64,000 bases of DNA, taken from contig JAGVVL010000001.1 of NCBI GenBank assembly GCA_018287875.1, positions 1,054,001 to 1,118,000 of the forward strand, read 5' to 3'. Source of the DNA: Nigrospora sphaerica. Taxonomy: Eukaryota > Ascomycota > Sordariomycetes > Amphisphaeriales > Apiosporaceae. The translations under genes and the position numbers were made by a program. Within the stretch, counting starts at the first letter, position 1. Every line of letters starts with the position of its first letter. This document shows positions 44,433-55,405 of this stretch, in pieces. The notes beneath the pieces were generated by a model. That model was not told where the DNA came from and made no database searches. It saw only the letters and a program-made list of their open reading frames with translations.

Positions 44433-47400
44433 ATGGCCGCCGCGCCGCATCATGTCCCCGTGACGGCGAGGAAGCGGAGGAGGAGGAGGAGGAGACAAGA
44501 CAAGCCGTCAATCACGGCGAGGCTCGTGCTGGATGACCATGTCAACGGCGACGTTGGAATACTCTCCGACGACCTCTTCGCCGACCTGTTTCCTCACTTG
44601 GCGCATGGTGAGCACGCCTTCCCAGGGGCTTCAACCACGTAGCGCTTCTAACCCGACCACCCTCACTGGCGCAGGACAGAACAGTGAAGCCGATTCCCAG
44701 CCGATGCCCGAAGTACACCATATAGCCATCGCTCCCTGGGCACCGAATGCCACTCCCTCCCAAACGAACTGGACCATTGTCCCCGTAGCCCCCTCGACCG
44801 ACCTTGCACATTCCACCGTCCAGTTCTCGCCTTCCTCCCTGGCGCTGCAGAACTTTGCTACCATACTCCAACAAGTTGCCCCTTCCAAGCTCTCCAGCCA
44901 CAGCAGAAGCGGGATCGAGGTCTTGGTCCTGGATGTTGCCGCCCTGGAACTCGACGCCGTGTTTGTGAGCCTCGAGGGCGACCTGGCCAAGCGGCTCGAA
45001 AACGGCGAGGGCACCTTCGTCCGTGAACACCCCACGCTCAAGGGCGCCGAGATAGCGACCCCCGAGTCTCCCTCGGAGCGACTCGCAAGCTCCCTTCGCG
45101 TGGCTCTGAGCACCTTGCAGGTCGTCCACAATGGCGACCTCTTCCCCCTGCCACTACCGCCGCACCCCGTCTCCCACGTCCCCCCCACCCCCGGAAAGGT
45201 GATGCTTTGCGAACCGGTGGCCCAAGGTGTACTGGGCCCCAAAACCAAGATCATCCTAGCCAAGGGGCACGCCTCTTCCAAACATGAGCGTGGCGCTGTG
45301 GAGTCTTCAAAGGTTCTGAACGGGACCAGCCCGGAGGAGGATGACACCGCGAACGATCAGTTTTACTCGGCAACCGAGGGCGGTGATAAGACGGATGCCA
45401 CATCCGGGGCGCTGGACACGCTTACAGAGACGGAGACGGACATGTCGGACAATGAAAACGAAGACGAGTTTTCCGACGACTCCCTAGACGACATGATTTC
45501 TCTCCAAGCGCCTTCCCTGCCGACCACCAATGCCAGTGGCTTCTCTACCATGCAGCCTGGGACGCCTATGACTATTGGACGTGGAAGGAAAACGAACGGG
45601 ATCAGTTCTCCGGGCTCTGTTTTCTCCAGCTTTACCGCGACCACGGCACGTGCGGATAGGCCGTCAGGTCGGCTGTTCAAAGCTAACGGCCTCCTGAGCC
45701 CGATTCCTGCGGACCTTCTCCATCCTAAGCCAACCAACGAGGAGGACGAAGAAGCACGGGTATACGTCGATGTGTCCTCCCTCAGCAGAATTGGCTGCTT
45801 CTCGGGCGATTGGGTTAGAATCGAAGCCGCAGAAGAGCCCCCCACGAATGGGGTCGGTCTTTTCGGTCTGGGTAGTCTCGGGCAAAACGACTCTGCTGAT
45901 CCTGTGTGGCGGCCTGCCAAAGTCTTCGGTCTTCCGGAGGGTTACTCACGCCGGCCTATGACGAGGATACCGAGCTCTAAACACGACAACGGCGGCCGGC
46001 GACTCTCATTCTTCGACTCGCAGGTGCAGAAGCCATCCACGCCCGGCGCCTATCTTTCGCCCGTGCTGTTGTCCAATTTGGAGAGCGCGCCGTACGTCCG
46101 GTTAGCACCTCTGAAGAGACTGGCCCACCCCAGACCCGGCCAGGCCAAGATCACCGGCTCCTCTCACCCCCCGTATGCCCGCGAAGTAACTATTCAGCAG
46201 ATACGGACTCCCCTGTCCAGCGAGCGTGCCTTGCAGACCGCCATCTTGGGCGGGCTCAAGAGCCACTTTGCCCAGCGTACCAGAATTGTCAAGGCGGGTG
46301 ATATCTTTGGAATTCCGATAGATACGCAGCTCGGACGAGCATTGCAGGAAGCCGCCGGTGGCAGCGATGGATCCAGCATCGACGACTTGCTGGCCTTGGC
46401 AGCCTCGAGCAAGGCCACCACGAGTCCCAGCAAACCAGACGGGGCAGCGTGGTTCAAAATTGGCCACATCGTCAGGCATCGAACGGACGCCGCCGAGGAA
46501 GAGGAGGAAGACGAAGACATATGGGGTGGCGTCGCCTGCGTCGACACTTCCTCCACCCAGATTGCCCAGTCGGGTACCATCACCAGCTCTATTCCGGGCA
46601 CCAAGGACAGCAACTGGCGCTTCTATCTCGGCTTGGAAGAAGCCACCGAGGCCCTAACGAGCCCCCTATCAGAGCCTATGCGGCGGTTTGTGTCGCCGCT
46701 ACGGCGTAGGATGCGCGAGCTCATGGCGGCGGCCACGAGCAAGCGAGCAATTCACCTGCGCATGCCCCCGGTGGCGATTTTGCTGGTGTCGACGCAAAGA
46801 AATATCGGTAAGGCAACCACGGCCACGGAGGCTTGCTCTGATATCGGCCTCCACACCTTCTCCGTCGACGCCTACGACATTGTGAACGAGGGCGGGTCCG
46901 GGGGCGGCGACGTCAAAACAGAGGGCTTCTTGAAAGCACGCGCCGACCGTGCCATGAGCTGCGGCGCCGCCAACTGTGCCCTGCTGATCCGCCACGTCGA
47001 GGCCCTCACCGCCGATCGTATGGTGACGGCTATGAAGGAGATTCTCGACGACGCCCGTGTGCTAATAGCCACTACAACCGAAGTGGACAAGATCCCCGAC
47101 GGCGTCAGGGGCATCTTCACCCACGAACTGGAGATGAGCGCCCCTGATGAAGGCGAACGTGAGGGCATCCTCCGATCCATCGTCCAGAGCGAAGGCGTCC
47201 CATTGGCACCCGATGTGGACCTCGGCGGCGTCGCCGTCAAGACGGCTGCTCTTGTTGCTGGCGATCTGGTCGACGTCGTGGGCCGAGCTTTGGTGGCACG
47301 CCAGTCACGACTCGAGGCGCTCTCTGCTCGGACAGCTCAATCGGAACAGCCCGTATCCCTGCGTGATATTCAGGTCGCGGGGGGGTCGAGTGCCCGGTGC

Positions 47401-48785
47401 CTGACCAAGGCCGACTTCGATGTCGCCGTGGACGCAGCGCGCAAGAACTTTGCGGACGCCATAGGCGCCCCCAAGATCCCCAACGTCACGTGGGACGATG
47501 TCGGCGGCCTCAGCAACGTCAAAGAGGCCGTCATGGAAACCATTCAGCTGCCCCTGGAGCGGCCAGAACTGTTTGCTAAGGGTATGAAAAAGCGATCCGG
47601 CATCCTGTTCTACGGGCCGCCCGGTACGGGCAAGACCCTGCTGGCCAAGGCCATCGCCACTGAGTACAGCCTCAACTTCTTCAGCGTCAAGGGCCCCGAG
47701 CTGTTGAACATGTACATCGGAGAGTCCGAGGCCAACGTGCGCCGCGTGTTCCAGCGCGCTCGCGACGCCCGGCCATGCGTCGTCTTCTTTGACGAGTTGG
47801 ATTCGGTGGCCCCGAAGCGAGGCAACCAGGGTGACAGCGGTGGCGTGATGGACCGCATCGTATCTCAGCTCCTGGCCGAGCTGGACGGAATGTCGGGAGG
47901 CGACGACGGCGGCGGCGGCGTCTTTGTTGTCGGCGCCACCAACCGTCCGGATCTCTTGGACCAGGCCCTCCTGCGTCCTGGACGATTTGACAAGATGCTT
48001 TACCTGGGTGTTTCCGACACGCACGAAAAACAGCTCACTATCATGGAAGCACTCACCCGAAAGTCAGTAGAAGCCCCCACCCCTCGTCTCCCATGTCCGC
48101 TCTACCCTTGCTTCTCCCACCCTGCCGCGCCCCCCTTTCCCGCCGATCGGCCTGTTTAATCCCGGCGACGGTCATGGCTAATGCTCTCTCCTCCAGGTTC
48201 ACGCTCCACCCGTCGGTGTCGCTCGCCGCCGTGGCCGAGCACCTGCCCTTCACGTACACGGGCGCCGACTTCTACGCGCTGTGCAGCGACGCGATGCTCA
48301 AGGCGGTGACGCGGCAGGCGACAGCCGTGGACGCGCGCATCGCGGCGCTCAACGCGGACCCGGCGACGCGGCACCCCATCTCGACGGCCAACTTTTTCGA
48401 CCACCACGCGGCGCCCGAGGACATCGCCGTCATGGTCACGGAACAGGACTTCCTCGACGCCAACCGCGAGCTCATCCCCAGCGTCAGCGCCGGCGAGCTG
48501 CAGCACTACGAGACGGTCCGCGCCACCTTTGAAGGCGTCGCCAAGGACAAACAGCAGCAGCAGAAGGCGGCGGCCCCGCGCGCCCCCTCGCGCCGCCGCT
48601 CCAGCGGCAGCCGCGCCGCCGCCAAGGGCAAGGGCAAGGGCAAGGCCGTGGCCGGCGACGCCAGCGACGACAACGACGACAACGACGACCGCCACAGTAA
48701 CCACAGCGTGCGCTCCAAGGGCAAGGGCAAGGCCGTCGCCCAGTTCGAACAGGGCACAGCCAGCGACGACGAAGGGCTGTACTGA
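44433..48785 (+). CDS. pex6: Peroxisomal AAA ATPase Pex6
   Basis: Three exons, 44433-44607, 44675-48062 and 48197-48785, with introns of 67 and 134 bp, give 1383 aa. Both junctions restore conserved text (ALTRK joined to FTLHPSVS). The N-terminal half is the Pex6-specific region with an acidic Ser-rich insert. The D1 ATPase (from about 745) is degenerate: STQRNIGKATTATEA stands where Walker A would be. D2 is intact, with GPPGTGKTLLAKA (about 1038), VVFFDELDSVAPKRG (Walker B, about 1094) and ATNRPDLLDQALLRPGRFD (second region of homology). Pex6 with Pex1 forms the hexameric motor that extracts ubiquitinated Pex5 from the peroxisome membrane. Oddities are an Arg run near the N-terminus (ARKRRRRRRRQDK) encoded by an AGG/CGG repeat, and a long charged C-terminal tail with KGKGKGKA twice and an Asp/Asn run. 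The DNA starting the next exon is more GC-rich than the middle. Confidence 0.96.
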
Positions 48786-49211
48786 ACCGCCCATAGCCAA
48801 AGCCAGGCAGTACGGACCTGGGGCAAGGGGGGGATGTATGAACGGGTAGAGAGCGCCCGCGCAAGTGGACGATCCGTTACTTTCGTAACGGCCCGTAGCG
48901 AATGCACTTTGGTACATATGTAATTTAAATCCACCACAACCACGGCATGCCGAACTGGGAAGCGGTTGGCGCAATAGACGGGATTGTTCAGCTAAACTTA
49001 CTGCTGTAATATTCGAACTAAGTTAGGCATCTTGATTTTTTCTTTCTCTTTTTGGATTTGACATAGTGACAATTATTTTGCCTACGAAATGTCCTGCCGT
49101 TCGAAAGGCTTCCGCCTGCAGACGATTGGTTGCATATCGATACACTACGAGTTGGCCATCCAGCACATCTGAGGCTACCCGGACCTTCATCCCTCCCTTC
49201 TGCCCTCTCCC
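48786..49211. other. Spacer between convergent genes
   Basis: 426 bp between PEX6 (+) and the SH3BGRL-like gene (-); AT-rich around 49020-49080 (tttttctttctctttttgg), consistent with 3' ends. No gene is seen. Confidence 0.6.
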
Positions 49212-50383
49212 CTATTTGTCCGAGGCGTTCGCCGACGCGCTCTGGGCGGCGATGCTGGGCATGCCCTCGCCGGCTTTCCACGTGCCCGTCGTGGGGCTCT
49301 GCAGGATGCCCTCGGCTTCGGCGGCCGCGCGCCAAGCGCCCGAGGTGGGCGACTGCAGGCCGCCCGCGGCGGCGGACGGCTTGGCCGTGTCGGCGTCCGC
49401 GGTTGTTACCGTCATGCCCTTGGCCGCGGCGGCGCTGTCCTTAGCCTCGTCCTTCTTGCTGCCGTGCACCTTGGCCCGCAGCCGCTCCAGGTTCTGCTGT
49501 TTGGCCTTCAGAGCCGCCTCCTCGGCCACGCTGCGGATGGGCATCTGCTTCTCGCCGGCCGGCGGCTTGGCGGCGCCCCCGATGGCCGCCGTGCTCGGTG
49601 CGGCGCTCCCCTTCTCGGGCATGGGCGGGGGCGCGGGAATGGCCGCGGCGGGCTGAGATGATGCCGGCGTCGTCGCCGAGGCGGCCGCCTGGACCCTGGA
49701 TGGAGCCACGCCCGGGTCGGCCTTTTGCTTCAGCGGGTTCGGTGGCGGCTCCTTGCCCTTGGCGGGGATGGTAAACTCGTCGTAGTATATCTTAACATGC
49801 TGTCGAACCTCGCCGTACTCGTTCCATTCTTCGATCTCGACCAGGTCCTGTGGGCGGGAGAATCGGGGTCAGCCATGTTTGCTTGTGGGCGCCGCTGGCA
49901 GACGTCTGCCTGCGGAGACGGGAGGAAGAGGGTGTCTTGAGGGGCCAGCGAGAGGAAAAGGAGAGGGTATGGAAAACGTACTCCGAGCACCATGCCCATC
50001 TGCACCAGGGCGGGCAGCTTGCGCGGGCGGTTTTTGGCGTCCTTGCCGGCGCGGCGGCCCCAGAGCATGCGGGCTTTCTCGTCGGTGGCGAGGTCAAGGG
50101 CCTTGAAGGGCACGCGGTTGGCGCGCAGAATGGTCTCGAGCCGTGATGTGGCCGTCACGGTGTGCGACGACCCGGCCGTGAGGGTTGTGTAGATGTACAG
50201 GGCCGGGTCGGTAGAGTATGTGTTCTTGACAACCCTCCTGATGACTTTCTTCTTTCCAGGGGCGGCGGCGCCATCGGGTGCTGCCGCTTCGGCTTCAGCG
50301 TCGGGTGCTTTTGCTGCTTCGGCGTTGGCCTGGGGTGGCGCCACGGCGTCTGGTGCCGTCTTGGGAGGTGCCGTTTCCGACAT
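49212..50383 (-). CDS. SH3BGRL/thioredoxin-fold domain protein with disordered C-terminal tail
   Basis: Two minus-strand exons, 49982-50383 and 49212-49847, with a 134-bp intron, give 345 aa. The N-terminal 45 residues are Ala/Pro/Glu-rich and disordered. A thioredoxin-like domain follows (about 58-155): ALYIYTTLTAGSSHTVTATS, RLETILRANRVPFKALDLAT, ARMLWGRRAG, LPALVQMGMVLGDLVEIEEW. This pattern is that of fungal proteins related to SH3BGRL, which have the fold but lack the redox CxxC motif. The splice junction falls within GMVLG/DLVEIE and is supported by frame and by the family pattern. The C-terminal tail is Ala/Pro-rich with a basic helix (EEAALKAKQQNLERLRAKVHG) and two copies of a short motif, LQSPTSGAW and LQSPTTGTW. 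The tail may be a docking or phosphorylation region. Function is unknown; perhaps an adaptor. Confidence 0.87.
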
Positions 50384-53065
50384 GGTGGCCAGGGAGCTGC
50401 GGAGGTATTTGCCGTCGTTCGTTCGTCCGGCGGCGCGAAGTTCGGAGGCGGGTAAGAGAGGTGATGAGATGGATATGGCAGTCGGAGTCGGCTCTCTTTG
50501 GTTCGAGAGGAGTAGTAGTTGTCGGGGCTGTTACGTATAAGACGCGACGCTGCGTGACGATGGGGGGCGAGCTGAGTCAAGGGGACTAAAAGAGGAAGGG
50601 GTCCAGCCACAGAAGCGGTTGCAGGTCGAAGGTAAAGCAGGTCCCGCAGCAGCTAAGGTACTACAGATGTAGGTACCGGGGCTACCATATGAAAATGGGA
50701 GGCACCCAGGGTATGCCCGGCTAGGCTGCTAGGGACGAGTGTCGGTAGTACTGTGTAATAGCTGTGGCAGAGTGGCTAGCAACCCCGTAGGATCCAAGGA
50801 GGATGCAGTTGTACCTAGGTATGCAAGCCGTGAGGGGACTATCGAAGAGAGCCAAGGTCGTCGCGTGGGTGCAGTAAGTGGCAGCGGTGCAGTGGTGACG
50901 GATCGGCGACAGGGGTTGTTTCATGTGGGATTGGCAGCTCATCTGCATCAACTCAACTCCCACTGCGGCTTGTAATATCCCACCAGAGCATCGCTGATGG
51001 GCAGAGGGGGGAGGGTAGCTCTGGTGAGTGGATTGGGATGTACGATGTACAATATGATTAGCAGCCCCGGCCGGCTGAGTTAGCGCCCCCTGAGAGGTAG
51101 CCAGGCTCTCTGCTCGCCTGATTACCAGTGCGCTCGTGAGGTCTGCCCCAGTGGGTGGATGCCCGTTTCGCGGGAACAGGCGAGCGCCTTCTCGAAGTAC
51201 CCGCCGCCCCAGCCTCACCTGAACTTCAGGGCCGGGTCGACTCTGGTCAGGAAACTCAGCGTCCCTGCCGGGACTGCACGTTCGGAAGGCCAGAGGCTAT
51301 CGCGTGGCGCCTCATCTTAATTGCAACGTACATGCGTCCCGCGTGCATCGTACGTGCGCTTGCGTGCGCACGCGGTCGGCAAAAAGAATGGGATGAGGGG
51401 AGAACTGAACCGATCCGGACATCGATGCCTCAATTGTGGAAGCACCACATGGATTCAGCGTATCACTCACTGCCTCGAGTGCTTTACGTAAAGTCGGTAC
51501 TCACTTCTGCGTGTACGAGTGCCTACGTCGTAAAATCCATATGAGGGAGGGGCAACCCGAAGCCGGGAACCCCGCACGGCTCGCCATTGGCCAGCGCCTC
51601 CCAGTGACCCAAGAAGAGGTGACGAGGGACCATTTGGCACAACTCCCCAGAAACCGAGACCACGGATATATCAAGGGGTCCAAGTATAATCTGCCTACTG
51701 ACAAAGGGGTATAGTGATGTCTCCGAGCCGAAATTTCTGGCGAGACGGTCATCACCCACCCACTCATAATAACCGACGCGACCTAGCAACGTCACGCGCG
51801 GCAGGTGGCTGAGAGGTACATATGGATGGTGTGATGAGACACACTTGGGCCCATTCCTGCCGGATCAGGCTGAAGGAGAACCTGCGCGTGCCTGCCTTGC
51901 CTCACCTGCATCCCTTTGCCGAGGGACGCATCCGCGCTCGAGAGGACAGACATCCATGTCGCATCCCTCGTCCTCCGTTCCGTGTCCGGTCGTGGCCGCA
52001 TGGGGGTCAGTCCCCAACAGAGTCAAAGGGGAGACCAACGGCTGAAGGAGGTAACGCCAGTCGGTGAGCCGCCCTTCCCAGAAGCAGCTCCTCTCTGTCC
52101 TACCGCACTCGAATCTCTCAATGCGTGGGTAATACTCACTTGCAGGCCAGGTGCAGCTCTCGATCCCGCAGGCATCCCGCTTGGCTACGTGGTGGTCAAA
52201 GGTTAAAAGTATGCAAGGGATAAGGGGCCGAGAGGGGAAGAGATGTCGCCGCCGGCTGGCCGGGCGAAAGCTGTGTGGCTGCGGCATTATGTCAGATCAT
52301 GTCGCCGGGGTGGGGGGGAGGAACCGCCATGTTTCCGAGTGCCGGGATGCAATGGGGAGATGGGGATTTGCCTGCCACCGGGCAAAGGGTGACATGCATA
52401 CCACGGTGCCACGGCATGCCCTCTGCGGCACGCGTCAATGGACATGGGCGCCCCCAAATGAGCCTCCTGCAGTGCCAGCACAAGAGAACGCTGGCCGGAC
52501 CGCTGGTTGCGTGGAAATGACGAGCGTCCAGGGAGTGCGAGATAATGCGGACTCTGGGTGAGCTGTCACTTTTTAGCCTCTTTCTCACCTTCAGCCCCGG
52601 ACGTGAGGCGTGTGCAGGAAGAGCAGCTTTGAAAGAGAAAGAGGGGGCCGCTTCCGACTGGCCGCGGCTGGTCCGGCCTGCATCGGAGCCCCGGGAGACA
52701 GCTGGGCATGAACGACGGACGGCCACAAAAGACCAGAAACAGCCCCTGCCCCCCCCCGGTATCCCTCCCATCTCGCCACGCCCGAACTGCGGGCCCCCGG
52801 GAAAAAAAACGCCTTCCCTCTTCCGGGGCCCAGTCCCATACCGTGCCGGCCGGCCCAGGGCCTTCAGCAGGCGTCGATTGCGACACTAGCTGACGGGGCT
52901 GGTCATATATTTTACCCAAGGATGGCGGCCCGGTCTTCCCAGCTTGTGCGCCTATAGCGGTGAAGCCCCTTGTATCGTAAGCTGGGCTCCCTTGCTTGAG
53001 TTGAGACGCGTATCTCGCCTTAGGAGTAGCTTCCCGTGTGCGTTACATGGGGCCGGCATCTCCAG

Positions 53066-53088
53066 CCCCCCCCCCCGGGGGGGGGGGG
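53066..53088. repeat. C11-G12 homopolymer inverted repeat
   Basis: Eleven C followed at once by twelve G. The arms are complementary, so the tract can fold on itself or form G-quadruplex-type structures. Non-coding. Confidence 0.92.
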
Positions 53089-54310
53089 TTGTTCGTGTGA
53101 GACCACGGCCACGGTTCCGTTACCTACTCCAAATCAGGACTATATGAGCCCGAGATTTTCGTTTCTCAGCCCTTCTGGGGCTGGCTGCCATCTTCTTGCT
53201 TCCACGGCAGTTCAAGTCGGACAAAGCCAGTGGGCAATCAACCAAGACACACCCGCGGCCGGCACTTTACCTGCGTGTTTCTCCCCTTCTTTACTCTAAG
53301 GACCCGACTCCAAGACTAAGTACGAAGAATGGGGGCTGCGAGCTTGATGCCCTCTGCTGACTCGTGTTGCAGGCCCGTGTGCTCCCAGCGCCTCTCCCTC
53401 TGACGACGACGCTAAGTCACGCAAGGAGTTTGATCAAACGACCGTGGCCATGGTGTACTCACCGACCAGACGCGCCATGGTGATTCCTGGGGACGCCGGC
53501 TCGGAGAGGATGATGCTACCGCCTCCGGCCAGGGTGGAGACGTGCGGTTCCATCGGGGATACGGCCACGGCGGCAGGGCCGGCGTTCGGCGGCGGGCTCG
53601 GCGGCGTGCCCATCCAGCGCGCCAGCAAACCGTGCAACCACAGCCGGACCAGCTGCCGGTGTTCAAACTGGGTCGACAACGGGGTCGACCTGTGCGGTGC
53701 TTGCTACAGCGGCCACTGCAACGCCTAGAGGGGAAAAGAAAAAAAACGAAGGGGGTAACTTGGAGCCCTCGGGGGTGTGGTCGACTTACCGAAAGGGGTG
53801 TGCCGGCGTGAAGCAGCCGTAGATCGGAACATGCCCCCGAGCCGGTAAGACGCGGCGTTCGATTCGGGGTCTTTCTGCCGCAGTGGCGTTGAACTCCATG
53901 CGTATTCACAGGCGGAAAGTTGAAAGAAAAGGACATGGCCTAGTTCCCATTGGCCTCACGGGTTGATCCCACCAGCAGCCACCACGTCTGCCGGATAGAG
54001 TCTCCCAATCCGGTGGCCCAAGGAGGGTGAGAGGAGAGTGGGTAGGTTCGTGGAACCTTTGGAGCGCAAGAGGCGGGCCGCAGAGAGGACGGAACCGTAC
54101 CGACTCACGGCCGCGGTTTGCTATTAGTAAAAGAGAACACCTAACGAGTTGTCTCCATCTCATTCGGGGAAGGCACTTTCTGCCAGAGCTAGTTATCAAG
54201 ACATACGCACTCACACGGGTCTTCCGTATGCCACATATGGAGAACGGCGGGGAGGGTTTTAACAGTGTGTGGCAGCGTAGAGCATATTAGTTTATATTGT
54301 ACACCCGAAG

Positions 54311-54421
54311 GTGCACACACACACATACACACAGGTGTACATACTTACCTATGCACGCACGCACCCGCACACACACGCTTATACATGTATGAATATGCGT
54401 GTGCGCGCGTGTATGTGTGCA
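54311..54421. repeat. Imperfect CA/GT-rich inverted repeat
   Basis: The left part (tgcacacacacacatacac) and the right part (gcgtgtatgtgtgca) are roughly complementary and are separated by about 60 bp that also contain CACG units. It could fold into a long imperfect hairpin. Confidence 0.6.
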
Positions 54422-54928
54422 GATGAAGGACGTAGATTTCATGGTAGAGACGACATGGTCACTGTCACAGCTCATGTTACAAGAGTCTTAGTCCTGTACT
54501 CGTCTGGGTAATCGTATGATTACATTTGATTCATATTGTCCGACCTCGTGGGTACTATGCGCCGGACGAAAATGGATTTGAGTATGTCGCTGCAACTAAA
54601 AGAAACAAGGCTGGTCGTTCCAACGACATGCGTTACTTCGTAATCTCACATGCCGCAGGTAAGTGAAGGCTCCAAGCGCCCAATCATCAGGAGAACAATA
54701 GGGGTATTCGAAAAGGAAAGTCGGTCCGGAATCGGTCCGGGGTATCCAGCAATTAGGATTAGCAAAGGGGTTTGCGGCGTTTGACGACGGCGGTGCCCAG
54801 CGACGGGGGGGCCGAATCGTTGCGGTCGACTCGGAGGGGCGCGGGCATCGCAGTGCGTCTTTCTCCACACTCTCTCGTCTCTCACGTACTCTCCCGCCAC
54901 GCTCCGCTCGCGTACGCCCGCGGGCGTC

Positions 54929-55405
54929 TTACACGAGCAGGGCGGCAACGGCGCCCAGTGCGCCGACAAGCAGGCCCGAAGCCAGGGAGACGGCGCCGGC
55001 AGCGCTGGTCTCGGGGATGGGGGTCGGGCTCGGGGCGGCCGTCGGGTAGGACGAGCCCTGGGTGGGGGCGTTCTGGGGGACCGAGGTCTGGATGGTCGTG
55101 GGGGCGGTGCCCGACAGCGTGTACTTGGGCTGGGTGGTGTTGTACTGGGCCGTCGGGTACGAGGCCACCGTCGTGTTGTGGACCGAGTAGGCCGGTGCCG
55201 ACGACGACGACGGGACCGCCGACGACGTGCTCACGGCCACCGACGACGACGTCGTCGGCTTGTGCAGCGGGCAGTCCGGGTGGGCGGGGTCGCACTGGGT
55301 CAGCGTGATATAGGCCGTCATGGTCGCCGTGCTGGTAGTCGTCTGGGCGGCGAGGACCGAGGCGGCGCCGGCGGCAGCCAGGACAAAGAGCGACGAGGCG
55401 TGCAT
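54929..55405 (-). CDS. Small Ser/Thr-rich GPI-type cell-wall protein
   Basis: A single exon of 158 aa from ATG at 55405. The signal peptide is MHASSLFVLAAAGAASVLAA. The mature N-terminus contains AYITLTQCDPAHPDCPLH, a pair of Cys spaced like the C-x6-C units seen at the start of many Pezizomycotina wall proteins. The rest is Ser/Thr/Pro/Ala-rich with NTT sites (VHNTTVAS, AQYNTTQP) that could be N-glycosylated, and it ends in a hydrophobic GPI signal (GAVSLASGLLVGALGAVAALLV). The Ser runs are encoded by GAC-type (antisense) trinucleotide repeats. The role is presumably structural in the cell wall; no enzyme domain is present. Confidence 0.83.
   Translation of the reverse strand: MHASSLFVLAAAGAASVLAAQTTTSTATMTAYITLTQCDPAHPDCPLHKPTTSSSVAVSTSSAVPSSSSAPAYSVHNTTVASYPTAQYNTTQPKYTLSGTAPTTIQTSVPQNAPTQGSSYPTAAPSPTPIPETSAAGAVSLASGLLVGALGAVAALLV

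Larger units (their letters stand above)
50384..54928. other. Long gene-poor spacer (4.5 kb)
   Basis: This carries the promoter of the SH3BGRL-like gene and the 3' flank of the small GPI-type gene. It contains a tacctaggta palindrome near 50812, a C11/G12 mirror at 53066-53088 and a CA/GT-rich imperfect palindrome at 54311-54421. A 92-codon frame from ATG 53450 ends in a Cys-rich stretch but lacks a signal peptide and is not accepted as a gene. Confidence 0.45.

Noticed and set aside
53450..53728. 92-codon plus-strand frame with a Cys-rich end (possible small secreted protein)
   Set aside because: No signal peptide at its ATG and no upstream exon with good splice sites providing one. It would become interesting if transcripts joined it to a secretion signal.
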